DNA from: Gerris lacustris | Taxonomy: Eukaryota > Arthropoda > Insecta > Hemiptera > Gerridae | Reading direction: 5' to 3' | NCBI GenBank assembly: GCA_951217055.1 | Contig: OX578277.1 | Coordinates: 13,818,411 to 13,882,410, forward strand | Length of the DNA stretch: 64,000 bases | Shown: in pieces, positions 46,812-58,137 of the stretch | Layout: each line of letters begins with the position of its first letter | How positions within the stretch are numbered: position 1 is the stretch's first letter | The notes under the pieces: generated by a model | Seen by the model: only the letters and a program-made list of their open reading frames with translations | Told to the model about the DNA's origin: nothing | Databases searched by the model: none | Position numbers and translations under genes: made by a program

Positions 46812-47392
46812 AAAGTTATGATTTTGGATTAGTTTAGGGGGATTAAAGTAAGGCTTTTCTTCCCTGAACTCATAAAGTAGGGAGAAAAAGTAAAAGTAGG
46901 GCGAAAAAGTAAGGAATGCGAACTTAATTATTTTATAAATAGTAGAAAATGAAAGGCTAATGTAATGAAGTTGTTGAAATTTGGATGGCGACACTGCTTT
47001 TTCGACCTTCTTTAACATTGTTTGTAACCTGCATCTAAATAACCTTCTATTTGAGTTAAATTCCAATTCTTATTGGTTTTTAACATTGAATCTCTTATAT
47101 CTGCAATTAAAAGTGCTAATCATCATTATTATTTTTTAAAATAATAAATAAAACTGTGCAATGAACAAAAATGTGTATTCTCTCCCTACTGGCGATAAAA
47201 TATTGCATGTACCTGGTGAGTAAAGTGCCGTTATTCCCCTCGAATAGCGTTATTAAAAACTCTAATTCTTTCGGCTTCGCCTCGGGATTTAGGGACCATG
47301 GTTCCTTCGGCTTCACCTCAAGAACCAACTTTTTCGTTCAGGGAATAATGGCTTACTTTACTCCCTAGGTGCATAAATAACTATTTGTTTCA
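46812..47392 (-). repeat. GAGGCGAAGCC dispersed repeat, copy 3
   Basis: Full-length inverse of 29540-30115: from AGTTATGATTTTGGATTAGT to CCTAGGTGCATAAATAACTA, with CTTCGGCTTCGCCTCGGGAT in the middle. Copies differ by many substitutions, so they are not recent. Short frames inside (47116-47368, both strands) come from the repeat. Confidence 0.8.
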
Positions 47393-47858
47393 GCCTGCAA
47401 TAATGCCAAAACGGCAAGTGCTAAAGTTGCGAAATTTCAGTAAAACTTCTTCATTTATTACCCTTCAGTTTGAGAACTCTAACACTATCAGTTAATAAGT
47501 AATTATTTGGAGCTATGATTGAGTGTTTGTAAAAAAAAAACAACCCTCAAATGGCGTACATACCACCTTACGCGTTACTGTGAGGACTATCTTAATTATT
47601 ATTATTTCCCTAATTAGTGAGACGAATGACAGGATTTTTTTAAATTTATTTAAAGAGGACCACAGACCTTACTGCTATAGGATTGACTTATGGACTATGT
47701 AAAAGGAAATTTTAACTCTTATGATATATTATGACCGGAATGTAATTTATTATTATAAAAGCATAAAATAAAAAAAATTTTTTTTTTTCAAACTTAATCA
47801 TTATATTATAAAATATATAATCATTTTAAATGTAATTATACCTTAAACACTAAAAATG
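47393..47858. other. unassigned AT-rich DNA
   Basis: Nothing recognised, apart from a diverged first unit of the following minisatellite near 47786. Confidence 0.35.
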
Positions 47859-48275
47859 TTTTTCAAACTTAATCCTTTTATATGTAATTATACCTTAAAC
47901 ACTAAAAATGTTTTTCAAACTTAATCCTTTTATATGTAATTATACCTTAAACACTAAAAATGTTTTTCAAACTTAATCCTTTTATATGTAATTATACCTT
48001 AAACACTAAAAATGTTTTTCAAACTTAATCCTTTTATATGTAATTATACCTTAAACACTAAAAATGTTTTTCAAACTTAATCCTTTTATATGTAATTATA
48101 CCTTAAACACTAAAAATGTTTTTCAAACTTAATCCTTTTATATGTAATTATACCTTAAACCCTAAAAATGTTTTTCAAACTTAATCCTTTTATATGTAAT
48201 TATACCTTAAACACTAAAAATGTTTTTCAAACTTAATCCTTTTATATGTAATTATACCTTAAACACTAAAAATAA
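47859..48275. repeat. 52-bp minisatellite, eight copies
   Basis: The unit is CAAACTTAATCCTTTTATAT, GTAATTATACCTTAAACAC, then TAAAAATGTTTTT. Units are almost identical; one has CCC for CAC near 48160. Confidence 0.95.
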
Positions 48276-49059
48276 GAGAATTAATATTGTACAAAAAGAC
48301 ACAATGCATCCTTGCTGTACATCCTTGCTGACATATGACATGGTAACCTTGATCTGAAGAACTGTCCAGTGACAGAATTCACCATTAATGACATGAGTTT
48401 AACATGTTATCTAATGTATAATATAATACATTGTATAATATATATAAATTTTAGAGGTATCTTCAGGGGTAATAAAACGATGTTTAAATTCTTTGACAAA
48501 GGTGATATTTCATCCCTATATTTTGGAAATTCTCAAACCTGAAATTTTATTTTGTAAAATTAGATTCAATTACATTTACATATACATATACATATATATT
48601 AATAATACAATATATATTATATAATATATATAATATATATTATACATTTATATAGGTATAACTTATATTTAAAGATGGTGATATATAGTCTATTTATTTA
48701 AATGTTAAATGTTATTATTACTAATCTTCATAGTAATATCTTTCAAAGACCAAACTATTTTTTTATCTAAAGTATTTACATATTTCTTTACAATATTAAC
48801 CAGATTGGTGTTAATCCGATGAATGAGATATAATTCTTCTTTCTCAGCTATGGTTTTTAGGGTTTCGTAGATCATCCTCTCGAAACCCTTATGCCAAGGG
48901 TGAAGTGTCTGCACGTCCGTCGTACTTTGGTTTATATCCCCTGAACCGTTCACGCTAGGGGGTTGAAATTTGAAATAATGGCGTAACTTTTTAACCATAC
49001 AAATTGGAAAAATATCGAGAAGTTAAATATTTAATATGAGCATGCGTATTACCCAAAAA
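48276..49059. other. AT-rich DNA with palindromes
   Basis: 48590-48660 is a dense AT palindrome. AGGGTTTCGTAGATCATCCT and CTCGAAACCCT near 48855-48890 are short inverted words. The minus frame 48705-48998 has no recognised domain. Confidence 0.4.
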
Positions 49060-49480
49060 TTGCAAAGCTCAATTTTTTTTTTTTTTTAATTTTCGAGAGA
49101 ATTATCAAACGAAAGCTACTGAAGAGAAGATCACAAACAAATAAAACATTTTATGAGTATTGAATTTTAGTTTGTTTTTTTTTTAAATTTCACCCCCACA
49201 AAAAGTCACCCCCCCCCCCACAACACCCCTATAACGGCAAATCCCAAAATTATAAAATAATTCAAGCCAATGCCTTATGGTGGGGCGATGAAAATGCAAC
49301 ATACGCAGTGAGATAAAATGGATATTTTTTATAAAAAAATTATAAGGCTTTTTACCACCAATATTGTGTTTTTAGGGCAAAAATTGCACTAATAAAAAGT
49401 TCCCATCCCCTCCAAACACCCTGTAATGGCTACTCCTAAAATTATGGAATAATGCATGCTAACACCTTACGGCGGGGCGA
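49060..49480 (-). repeat. decayed copies of the 285-bp unit, inverted
   Basis: GAAAGCTACTGAAGAGAAGA, a C-run and GCCTTATGGTGGGGCGATGA correspond, inverted, to the CTTCAGCAGCTTTC, G-run and ATCGCCC..TATAAGG blocks of 12469-13330. A second start (CACCTTACGGCGGGGCGATA) near 49463 indicates two tandem units. Confidence 0.6.
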
Positions 49481-49619
49481 TAAAATTAGCAGAAGAAAAA
49501 TAAATAAAAATAACTTTTCGTTATTATCGATAAAAAGCATTGTGCCCCCCCCCCCCCTCCGGGGGATCAAACCAGGTACATCTACTCTACTCTCCTTACT
49601 CTATAGTTTTTTGTTTTTT

Positions 49620-49760
49620 TTACTTTTCCTCCCATGGTAGGAAAAGTATTGTTTTCACCCAAAAAATGTTTTCGAGATTTCAACTGAATTATCAGTTTTG
49701 GGTGTTTTTAAGACCTTCTGAGTGGTTTTCAGCATGACGTCTGTATTTGTGTATGTATAT
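49620..49760 (+). repeat. dispersed repeat, inverse of 62640-62800
   Basis: TTTCAACTGAATTATC, TTTTGGGTGTTTT and CAGCATGACGTCTGTA appear as complements at 62690-62770. Confidence 0.6.
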
Positions 49761-50104
49761 GTATGTGTGTTATCCTCGTAGCACCCAGGGTATTTAACCT
49801 AAATAAGTTGATTATAACAAAATAATTTTTAAAAAATAAGCTTTTATTCATATTTGCTTTTCAGCAAACCCATTCATTTAATACCCATAACATGGGCGTG
49901 TTTACAAAATAACTAGTCCGCCATCATGGGCTGACTGCCATATTGGATTTTGAATGACGTCACTTAGCTAACCACTCATTGCCATCCAATCTGAACGTGT
50001 ATGAAAAAATTCATTCAATCGGTTAAGGATGACTGCTTTAAAATTCAGTTGCAAGATTTGACCCGAACATACATACAAACATACAAACATTGCAAGTTAA
50101 ATAA

Positions 50105-50430
50105 AAGCTTGTAATAAAAATCAGTCCTTACTTCTAGTTGTGCCACCCGGAAAATCAACATTTTCCGCCATCTTGAACCCAGTTTACTGATTTAGCAAAA
50201 ATATAAAGAAAACGTAAAAAGTCGAAAAGTGGACTGGCACGAATATACCACTCTGTATGACAAACAAATCCACCAAATTTAATTTGATATAGGCCGCCAT
50301 TTTGAAGTTATAAATTTTTGAATTTTAAAACTTTGAAGGTTAATAATCCCGAAAGTAAAAATAAATATTTGACATATAGCATATCGTTGGAACCGGTAAA
50401 AAATAAGGAACAAATATAAAAAAAAAAAGG
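50105..50430 (+). repeat. dispersed repeat, inverse of 62268-62470
   Basis: TCCTTACTTCTAGTTGTGCC at the left and AGCATATCGTTGGAACCG plus AAGGAACAAATATAAAAAAA at the right are found inverted at 62268-62460. Confidence 0.65.
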
Positions 50431-50859
50431 ATGAAATTCTATTAATTAGATATTCTCCAGATGATAAAGGTAATAATTCTGTGCGGATACCATTAAAGAT
50501 TAGACTTTTAGACTATATTAACATCTAGCTACTTTTAATTTGGTCTTGTTAAAATATTATTAACATTTTATGTTATTAAAAAAGATTTGTATTCTTTTTG
50601 TGTTAACGAAGTTGAAATAAACATTTTATAAACTTGATATTTCTTTTTATTTGATTTAAAAAAATAAAATAACAGTAAATTAAACATTGTAGTGGTATTT
50701 TGTGGTTTTTATTTTTTTCTCTATATTGTTTTTCCTCAAACCAGAACGTGGAAAAACCATGGAAGGCTTAATAAAGTAAATGTACGGTATGAAATTCGTT
50801 CTGTCGTGTAATACCACTCATTCCACATGACATTTTAATCTCATTACTCTCTCTATACA

Positions 50860-50864
<5 letters not shown>

Positions 50865-50946
<82 letters not shown>
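50865..50946. repeat. (AT)n microsatellite
   Basis: About 82 bp of AT, followed by GTATGTGTGTATTATATG. Confidence 0.95.
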
Positions 50947-50956
<10 letters not shown>

Positions 50957-51078
50957 ATTATATGTATACATGCACAGAGATATGTAAAGTTGCAAATATA
51001 TACTGGCGTTGTCATTTTAAAATCCAGTTTTCCTAAAGGATGAATTATTAATACACTCAAACACACACACACATACAT

Positions 51079-51086
<8 letters not shown>

Positions 51087-51155
<69 letters not shown>
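51087..51155. repeat. (AT)n microsatellite after (CA)n
   Basis: ACACACACACATACATACAC leads into about 70 bp of AT. Directly after it comes CAGGGGGGCCCAAAAATG, a Tc1/mariner-like terminus next to TA; no matching right end was found. Confidence 0.95.
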
Positions 51156-51158
<3 letters not shown>

Positions 51159-51409
51159 GGGGGCCCAAAAATGATTCATCCGATTACAAATAAAAATCTT
51201 ATATATTGTAAAGTTTGAGTAAATATAAGTTAGCATTATGTTGTATATGATATAGCAATTGCATCAACTTTTTGTTACAATGTTTAGAAATGGTCAGTGT
51301 TAACCCCATCCCCTCCAAATCCTTTAATTTTAAAATGACTCACTGGAAATGGAGCAGTTAAAACTTGCTTTGTTTGTGTTTATTGATGAATAACGAAATA
51401 ATATGAAGG

Positions 51410-51490
51410 AAGTGGTCAAGGAACGTTTCTTACAACAAATTTTTTTCAATTTTAAAATGTTTTACCAGGATCTTCTAACAGACACACTAT
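51410..51490 (+). repeat. inverted segment paired with 54085-54180
   Basis: CAAGGAACGTTTCTTACAAC and TTTTACCAGGATCTTCTAAC are found inverted at 54085-54165 (CTTTTACCAGGGTCTTCTAAC in complement). The pair encloses the Harbinger-like element and about 0.9 kb of unassigned DNA. It may be an older element split by that insertion. Confidence 0.6.
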
Positions 51491-51639
51491 GCTGGCTGAC
51501 CCTATACTATCAATCTGATTGATCAAAACAACGCGTCAAGCGATGGTGTCAAGCGTTTGACGCTTGAGTCAAGCCTTGACGGTGATTGATGGAAAGTTTG
51601 AATGACAAGCGGCTTGACGGAGCGCTTGATAGTCTAGAG

Positions 51640-52735
51640 CAGGGGTTCTCAAACTTTTTCTTCCATAGACCCCCTGTAGAAATTTTATTTTTTTCATAGA
51701 CCCCCTACCTAAGGAATATATATATACACATCTAATTGTGTGTGTGTGTGTGTGCAATGGCTACCACAGACGACTCATTTTAAAACACATAGTAATAGGA
51801 AAATGAGGGGAAATTGTACAGAAGAAAGAAACTGAAATATCAATAATTATATCTATATTTTTAATGATTAAATTTAACGTTCCCAAATCAGAATTCAATT
51901 TTAAGAAAATAGTAATGTGCAATATTATTTTAGGTTAAAAAAGGTTTAAGTAAGTAATTCTAAAAAAGAATTAAGAAAAGTCCATGGAAACCATAATAAT
52001 AATAAATAAAACAAATAATATTACCGTAAAAATAGCTGCATATTAATGAATAACAAAACTATCAATCATTTTTATTTTTTTTATTATATGCAATTAATAA
52101 AAAAAATAATAATAAAAAAACATTAATATTTTACAAAATTATAGTGTGATGGATGGGCTTGACGTTCTTGTGCGATTTCTTTTATGTTTGGCCTAAAATT
52201 ACTAACCAATTGTGTAATGAACATGAGTGCGATCACTCGAGGGTTAACATAAGTCACTGTTCAAAAATAAAAATTGTACAGTGAAAAACACTCAGATTAC
52301 ATTTAAAAACAAGCTAGTAACATGTTTTTGCCGGTTGAAGGGGTAGGTGGTATGGTGGGGAGTTTTAATTTCGGGATTAAACTCTCATATCAAAACATTG
52401 GACATATTTTATAAGTTATCAAACATACTTTTTTATCACTCATGCTCACTTCCTCCCCAAATCTAGTTTATATTTACATATTATTTTTATTACAATACGA
52501 ATACCTTAATATTCATTTATAAATATTATTTTATTTATTATTAATAATATTATTATGTTCATTTTATTTATTTATTTATTCATTTATTTTTATTATTTTT
52601 ATTTTTTATTTATAAATTTATTTTTTACTAAAGAGACATCCATAGACCCCTAATAGACCCCTTGGTGATCATAGACCCCCCATGAAGTCCCATAGACCCC
52701 CAGGGGGTCCACATGGACCCCTTTGAGAATAGCTG
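51640..52735. mobile_element. hAT (Charlie-type ends) non-autonomous element
   Basis: It starts CAGGGGTTCTCAAACTTTTT, ends TTTGAGAATAGCTG, and has a perfect 8-bp target duplication GTCTAGAG (51632-51639 and 52736-52743). Both ends are rich in ATAGACCCCC/GGGGTC words. The 1.1-kb interior is AT-rich and non-coding. The terminus resembles the CAGNGGTTCTCAAAC ends of hAT-Charlie elements. It inserted into the Harbinger-like element. Confidence 0.88.
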
Positions 52736-52788
52736 GTCTAGAGCAATTTTGATCAAGCATTCCGTCAGTCACCTGGTCAACACCAGGG

Positions 52789-52998
52789 ATGGAGGACCGT
52801 CCACTCGCTTCCGAAGGTTCGGACATCGTAGATAATGATGCCGATCGAGAATTTATTAGCCTCCTCATTGATTTATATCGTGATTGTCCCGAGTTGTGGA
52901 AAGTTCCACTCTTTTGTCCAACGTCGTTTCCTCTGGATCTTTTATTTCCGCTTGAGAGCAACAACTGTCAAGACGAGAAACGCCAAATCCTAATTTGA
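52789..52998 (+). pseudogene. MADF-domain fragment of a Harbinger-type DNA-binding protein
   Basis: The frame starts MEDRPLASEGSDIVDNDA and contains REFISLLIDLYRDCPELWKV. This is the first helix of a MADF domain, whose family pattern is F-x-x-x-L-I-x-x-Y-x-x-x-P-x-L-W. The rest of the domain (Y and W helices) is replaced by unrelated residues, so the protein is truncated or frameshifted. Its place between Harbinger-like ends supports the origin. Confidence 0.7.
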
Positions 52999-53165
52999 AA
53001 CCAAAGTATCTACACAATAATGATTCACTACAGTCCAGGAGGAGCAGTTCACTAGTCGAAAACTCCGCTACAAATGAGTGTTGCTGAAAAGATTGATGGG
53101 ATGCTTGAAGCATTTGTCAATCAGCTTGACGCACTGTTTTGATCAAGCGGATGATAGTTTAGGGC

Positions 53166-54084
53166 CTGCTTTACATAAGCTAAGTCGTATCGGAATAAGT
53201 CGTATCTAAATCTTTGCAATAAATAAGATTGTATTGAAATTATGTTTAGGAGATCTGTGGAATTAAGAAATAATTTCTGCGAGTGAATCATTGAAGTATT
53301 TTATAGACAACATTTCTTAGGGAATATCAGTTTTTCCTAACTTAAAAATCAGTCAACACTGGAATTAACTAAAAACTCCCTTAAATTAACTACTGAACCT
53401 CCAAATTATTGTAATATTAGTTTACTAGTTCTGTATCTGGTAGTGGATCCTTTAAGGGTTAAAGTGAAATAAATTACTTCATTTCATTCTCATCGGCAAT
53501 GTATTAGTCTCGAAAAAACCGTTAATATAAAAACAGACTCCCGCTCCCTCAACAAATATTATAGTGGGATATACTATAATAAGTCAATTCAAAATTCCCG
53601 CCCTAGAGATCAGACCAGGTCTTTATGATCACATAATTGTCACTGTTGTTTTTTTTTTGTTATTTGTACTTTTATTATCCAATGTTTTTATCCTTTCTCC
53701 TCACATACTATATTTTAGAATTCAATTGGTGTAATTTATTATTTGTTAACCAATAATAAACCCGTTTCAAATGTTATATATAACTGTCTGATAACATCAG
53801 TGATAAGAGACGTATTGTTATCAATTCCAATGTTTACCTTAGTACGTCCTATCTGTGATTATTGTTAAATTCGTTTTTTATTTTTAGTTTATTTGTTACC
53901 ATATCGTTAATACTGTGCTTAATTTATGTTTTTGTTATTGTTATTAATGTATCTTGCTACAAGAACTTCCGTGTTTAAGATTAGAGGTGTAATATTAATT
54001 ATTAAGTGACGACGGAATTTAAGAATTCCTAAGACCATATTAATTTGTTTTGACTACACTTAACTTAAGTTAACTTTTATACAA
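53166..54084. other. unassigned AT-rich DNA
   Basis: Nothing recognised. Confidence 0.35.
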
Positions 54085-54180
54085 TTAGTTTACTAGGTTA
54101 GAAGACCCTGGTAAAAGATTAAAAATTGAAGAATTTGTTGTAAGAAACGTTCCTTGTCCACCTTCTTCTAATTATCTTCG

Positions 54181-55037
54181 TTATTTATATAAAAAAAAGT
54201 CCAGTCATGCACCATGACTTAATGAGCGAATTTTCAAAGAAATCTGCATTTTATTGGCTTATGATAATATAGGAAAATTTTGGTTTAGAATTTGCTCGGG
54301 TGAAAAAAAAAATTGGTACACCGGGGTACGGGGTACAAAAGTCAAAATAGTATTTACCCTTCAAGATGCATGTCGTTGGAAAGCTCTTTAAGAGTACAGT
54401 AATTGTTGTTATTTACACTTTTATCATATTTTCACATAAAAGGGGGGTAAAATGGAAAAAACACGTTTTTTGACCCTATATGGTCAAAATTTGACCCCTA
54501 AATGGACTCCAAAAATTCTGGCCAACGAACTCATCCTTTCTTTTGATATTATTGACATTTTAAAATTTGTTTGAAATTTTTAAGTGCATTCTAAGGGGAG
54601 ATATCGTCTGGAGGGACACATATATACATACATATATACATACATATATACATACATATATACATACATATATACATACATACATAAAAAAAAGTGTTAA
54701 ATTTTAGGAATCGATTCAGAATGGTCTAAAACGGATTTCCATGGAAAAATTTTTCAAAAATTCGCATTACAAAAATTTTGAAGCCATTGCAATAGCGTAA
54801 TTTTCTTTGAAAATTCGCTAACAAGACAAACACAAATAACGCGCGGTTTGCTGGTAAATTACTTTATACTAATTATTTTAACTAAAGTCAAGGAGATAGC
54901 GTGAATATAAGTGACTAACATTATCCTAGAATTTTGTGTATAAATTAATTTGGTGGTGCCCTCTAAGAATTTTTTTTTTGGCAAAGTTCGTCTGTCCTAC
55001 GGACGAAGCTTATATAATACTATGTTCAGTTATAGAG
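54181..55037. other. unassigned DNA with (ACATAT)n
   Basis: A short tandem run of TACATACATA/TATACATACA is at 54618-54690. CGGGGTACGGGGTAC near 54317 has an inverted counterpart near 60993. No gene was seen. Confidence 0.4.
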
Positions 55038-55245
55038 GACAAGGTGATTTTCATGATCCTGAGTAAAAAAATTAGTTAGTAGACCAAAAATCAAGTTGAT
55101 GTTAGTTTGTCACTAAATAGATTAGTCAAATTTATCTCCAAATCAAAGTGATCACCTGTCAAATTACAAACTAACATCAACCTGATATTTGGTCTACCCA
55201 CTAATCTTGTACTCAGGATAAAAAAAACACCTTTTCCGCCACATT
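55038..55245. repeat. foldback element, arms about 75 bp
   Basis: AGGTGATTTTCATGATCCTG, GTAGACCAAAAATCAAG and TTGATGTTAGTTTG are complemented by CAAACTAACATCAACCTGAT, TTTGGTCTAC and ACTCAGGATAAAAAAAACACC at the other side, with a few mismatches. Confidence 0.8.
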
Positions 55246-55389
55246 CTAGCACGATTATATTTACTTAAATTTATGCACGGTATCTATCTCCTAGACTAAT
55301 GCCAACATCTTACATTTTATCGAAATCGACAAACACTTTTACACAGACGAACGAAAGACATCAAAACGAAACCACTTTTTACTACGTTT

Positions 55390-55590
55390 TTATTAGCTTG
55401 CTTTCTTGATTGTTTGTTTGTTTGTTTGTCCGGTACAAATCTGGCAATCGATTTCTAACTAACTTCCCGAATAGCTAGACATTTGAAACTTTTAGCATAG
55501 CTCAGAACACGATGACAATGCATTATTTTAATACTTTTAGCCATCTTTCAGCAGAATTTAATTGGTTTTCAGCAAATTTTGCTGTACGGA
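55390..55590 (-). repeat. dispersed repeat, inverse of 27790-27990
   Basis: TTTCTTGATTGTTTGTTTGT, GAACACGATGACAATGCATT and CCATCTTTCAGCAGAATTTA are complements of the copy near 27800. The frame at 55512-55700 is repeat sequence. Confidence 0.75.
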
Positions 55591-55732
55591 AAGTTAGTTC
55601 GGAAAAAAATCCGCAAGTTATTTTTTTTTTATTTTGCCATGTCCCATATTTACGCAATCTTCATTTTAACGGGTCTCAAATTTGTAATTTTTATAAATAA
55701 GAGATAAACATTGAATGACAGCAAAACAGGAA

Positions 55733-55930
55733 ATATATCGATTATATTATTTATATTATTTCAAATATATCGATGGCATGGTTTAGATTTGGTGTTGGGA
55801 AGATCTGTTGTACAAAGATTTGTCCTTTTATAGGTTTAAGTTCAGCTCTCTAGATGGTTGTCATTTATGTGAAGTAAATAAATTCGGAACTATTTTCTCT
55901 AACATTATATATTATATAATAATAATAACC
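55733..55930 (+). repeat. direct duplication, left copy
   Basis: AATATATCGATGGCATGGTT through GTTGTCATTTATGTGAAGTA to the ACATTATATATTATATAA end recurs in the same orientation at 57200-57390 with several substitutions. The LINE fragment lies between the two copies. Confidence 0.85.
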
Positions 55931-56109
55931 ATTTATTGTAAATTACATATAAATATAGAAATCATACTTTTTTTAAATAATAAAAATAACATTGGCTGTA
56001 ATTTTACAAATCGGCACTTAGCCGTGGTACCCTTGGAGGGTTTCTGAGTTGCTCAACTCATTTTAAAAATTTTCTTTTTGTTATATATAAATAAATATTT
56101 TTTTCACAC

Positions 56110-57180
56110 ACATACATGCATATACATACACATACATACATACATACATTTGATTTAATTATTGATAATCTTTTTTATCTAGCCATTCGTCAATATAAAT
56201 GTCTCTCATTCTGTTCCAATCCATTCTGTACTATGCCATCCTCTGCCATGCCTTCCCTCCACAACTTATAGTCATCTCGTGGTCCCAACTATGTGGAGGT
56301 CTTCCCACCTTTCTTTTTTCTTCCATTGGGCACCAGTACATCATAACCTTACTCCATCGGTTGTCCTTTGTTCTTAAGATATGGCCTGTCCAGTTCCATT
56401 TTCTTTTTATAATGGTTGATGCTATGTCTTCTAAACCAGTTCTCTCTCTAATCCATGAATTGCATTTTCTTTCTTTTCTTGATATCCCCAGCATTCTTCT
56501 CTCCATACTCCTTTGGCATACTCCTAATTTATGAATTACTTTCTTAGGGAGAGTCCAGGTTTCGCAGGCGTATATCATGACGGGAAGGACACAGCTTTTC
56601 CACAATTTTGTTTTTATCTTTATATCTAGGTCTGCTCGAAATAGATGGCTGTATTTGTTGTAAGCATTCCAGGACAATGCAATTCTTCTTTCTATTTCCT
56701 TTCCTTGTTCTTCTTTGCTTATTTTGTGTCCCAGATATATGAAATTGTCTACACTTTCTATGACATTTCCTTCCGATCTTAAGTTTTCATTCTCAACATT
56801 TATGCATATTAATTTGGTTTTCCCATAGTTTATTTCTAATCCTACTTTCTGCGATTCTTCTTTTAAGTCTTTTAGCATTTCTTCGGCATCTTTGATGCTT
56901 GATGCTATTATACATTGGTCGTCTGCAAATGCTAGTCTGTTGAGCCTTCTACCATCTACTTTGATACCCTTTCCCTCCCATTCCAATTTTCTATATGCTT
57001 TCTGAAGGACATTGGTGAAAAGTTTAGCGGACGATACGTCTCCCTGTCTAATTCCACGTTTTACTTCTATTCTTTCTATGACTGTTCTAATTTTATATTT
57101 GAGTGATAATCCACTGTAAATAAATTCAAATATACTTCCATAATTTTCTTCTATGCCTGACTCTTTGAGACTTATTTAGA
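56110..57180 (-). mobile_element. RTE-like LINE, 5'-truncated
   Basis: Minus-strand copy containing the RT palm-to-C-terminal part and a 3' end of GTATGTATGTATGTGTATG-type short repeats (56106-56150 on the + strand) instead of poly(A). This tail type is typical of RTE-clade elements. The 5' part including the endonuclease is missing. No target duplication was identified with certainty. Confidence 0.8.
56231..57178 (-). pseudogene. RTE-like reverse transcriptase, C-terminal part
   Basis: The minus-strand frame is open from about 57178 to a TAG at 56231-56233. Upstream part: IEVKRGIRQGDVSSAKLFTN (RT motif with RQGD). Then LNRLAFADD (catalytic box), DNFIYLGHKIS, LPVMIYACETWTLPKK and WNWTGHILRTKDNRWSKVMM, and PMEEKRKVGRPPHSWDHEM. 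This order matches RTE/BovB-type RTs with their C-terminal R-R-G-R-P-x-x-R-W motif. Reading through the TAG gives 23 more in-frame codons (MDWNRMRDIYIDEWLDKK) to TAA, so the stop is premature by that much. 5' truncated and inactive. Confidence 0.88.
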
Positions 57181-57199
57181 GCCTTTGCCTGAGATTAAA

Positions 57200-57390
57200 T
57201 TATTTATCGATTATATTATTTCAAATATATCGATGGCATGCTTTAGATTTGGTGTTGAGGAGATCCGTTGTAAAAAGATTTATCCTTTTATAGGTTTAAG
57301 ATCAGCTCTCTGGATGGTTGTCATTTATGTGAAGTAAATAAATTAGGAACTATTTTTTTTTTCACTAACATTATATATTATATAACAATA
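57200..57390 (+). repeat. direct duplication, right copy
   Basis: Second copy of 55733-55930, immediately upstream (on the minus strand 5') of the truncated LINE. Confidence 0.85.
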
Positions 57391-57457
57391 ACAATTATAT
57401 TATCAACTATACATACGATTCAATAGAAAATTTAAAAACGTAGTATATAAAAAGTTC

Positions 57458-57560
57458 TTTTTATCTTTAAATGTTTGGACTCAGGGGGACCTTAAAAGGT
57501 GTAAATCTATCAAAATCTTAAAATCGAATGGTTGTGATCACTATACTTTATCTTGATATA
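57458..57560 (-). repeat. fragment of the SINE-like composite repeat
   Basis: GGACTCAGGGGGACCTTAAA, then ATCTATCAAAATCTT and ATCACTATACTTTATCTTGA are the inverse of 36987-37090. Confidence 0.65.
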
Positions 57561-57877
57561 ATATTGCTCTTAATATTATTATATAATTTACATGGTTTCT
57601 TTTGTCTGTCCCTTATATTATTTAATTTGTTTAGGTTTGGGTCGGTAAGGATAAAAAAATCATAAACTTTGTTAATCTTAAACGATGATATATTTCGCCT
57701 CCACCGAGGCACGTGGTAAAGCTGACCCACACCTAAACGAATTAATATACATATAATATTGTGCCACTGATTATATCATTATACAAGCATGTAAGTAGAA
57801 AATAATTAATATAAAAATACCATTTTTGAAAACTGGTCTTATTTTCAACATTTTTTTTTTTTTTTTTTTTTTTTTGT

Positions 57878-58137
57878 ATTCTTCACCTCAATTGTTTCCA
57901 TGTGCAAAATTTGGGGAAGATTGAAAGACGGGAAGTGGTTGAAAATTGGTATAATAGGTGTGCGATGAAACTTACAAAGCAAATAAATTTTCCGCCATTA
58001 TTTTATTTATTTATTTTTTTTTGGTTTCTGTATTCATCACCTTTGTTGTATCTATGTGCAAAATTTGCGAAGATTGAATCACGGGAAGTGGTTCAAAATT
58101 GGGGAAACGAAAATGTGCGATGAAACTTACAAAGCAA
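57878..58137 (+). repeat. tandem duplication, unit about 135 bp
   Basis: ATGTGCAAAATTTG, GAAGATTGAA, ACGGGAAGTGGTT and GCGATGAAACTTACAAAGCA occur in the same order twice, preceded by T-runs (57850-57876). Confidence 0.8.

Larger units (their letters stand above)
51501..53165 (+). mobile_element. PIF/Harbinger-like element, defective, split by a hAT
   Basis: Left end CCTATACTATCAATCTGATT continues to GATCAAAACAACGCGTCAAG. The right end, read in complement, is CCTAAACTATCATCCGCTTG and GATCAAAACAGTGCGTCAAG. Many TTGACG/CGTCAA words lie just inside the left end and fit subterminal protein-binding repeats. A MADF-domain fragment (52789-52998) is encoded. Known: PIF/Harbinger elements carry a transposase and a second Myb/MADF-type DNA-binding protein. 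The transposase is absent and no clear 3-bp target duplication was found. Confidence 0.65.

Noticed and set aside
47859..48275. Possible CRISPR-like array
   Set aside because: The units are contiguous tandem copies without unique spacers; the same applies to 6228-6757, 31076-32655 and 39432-39645.
48705..48998. 97-codon minus-strand frame
   Set aside because: It contains inverted repeat words also seen elsewhere and no domain; kept as unassigned DNA.
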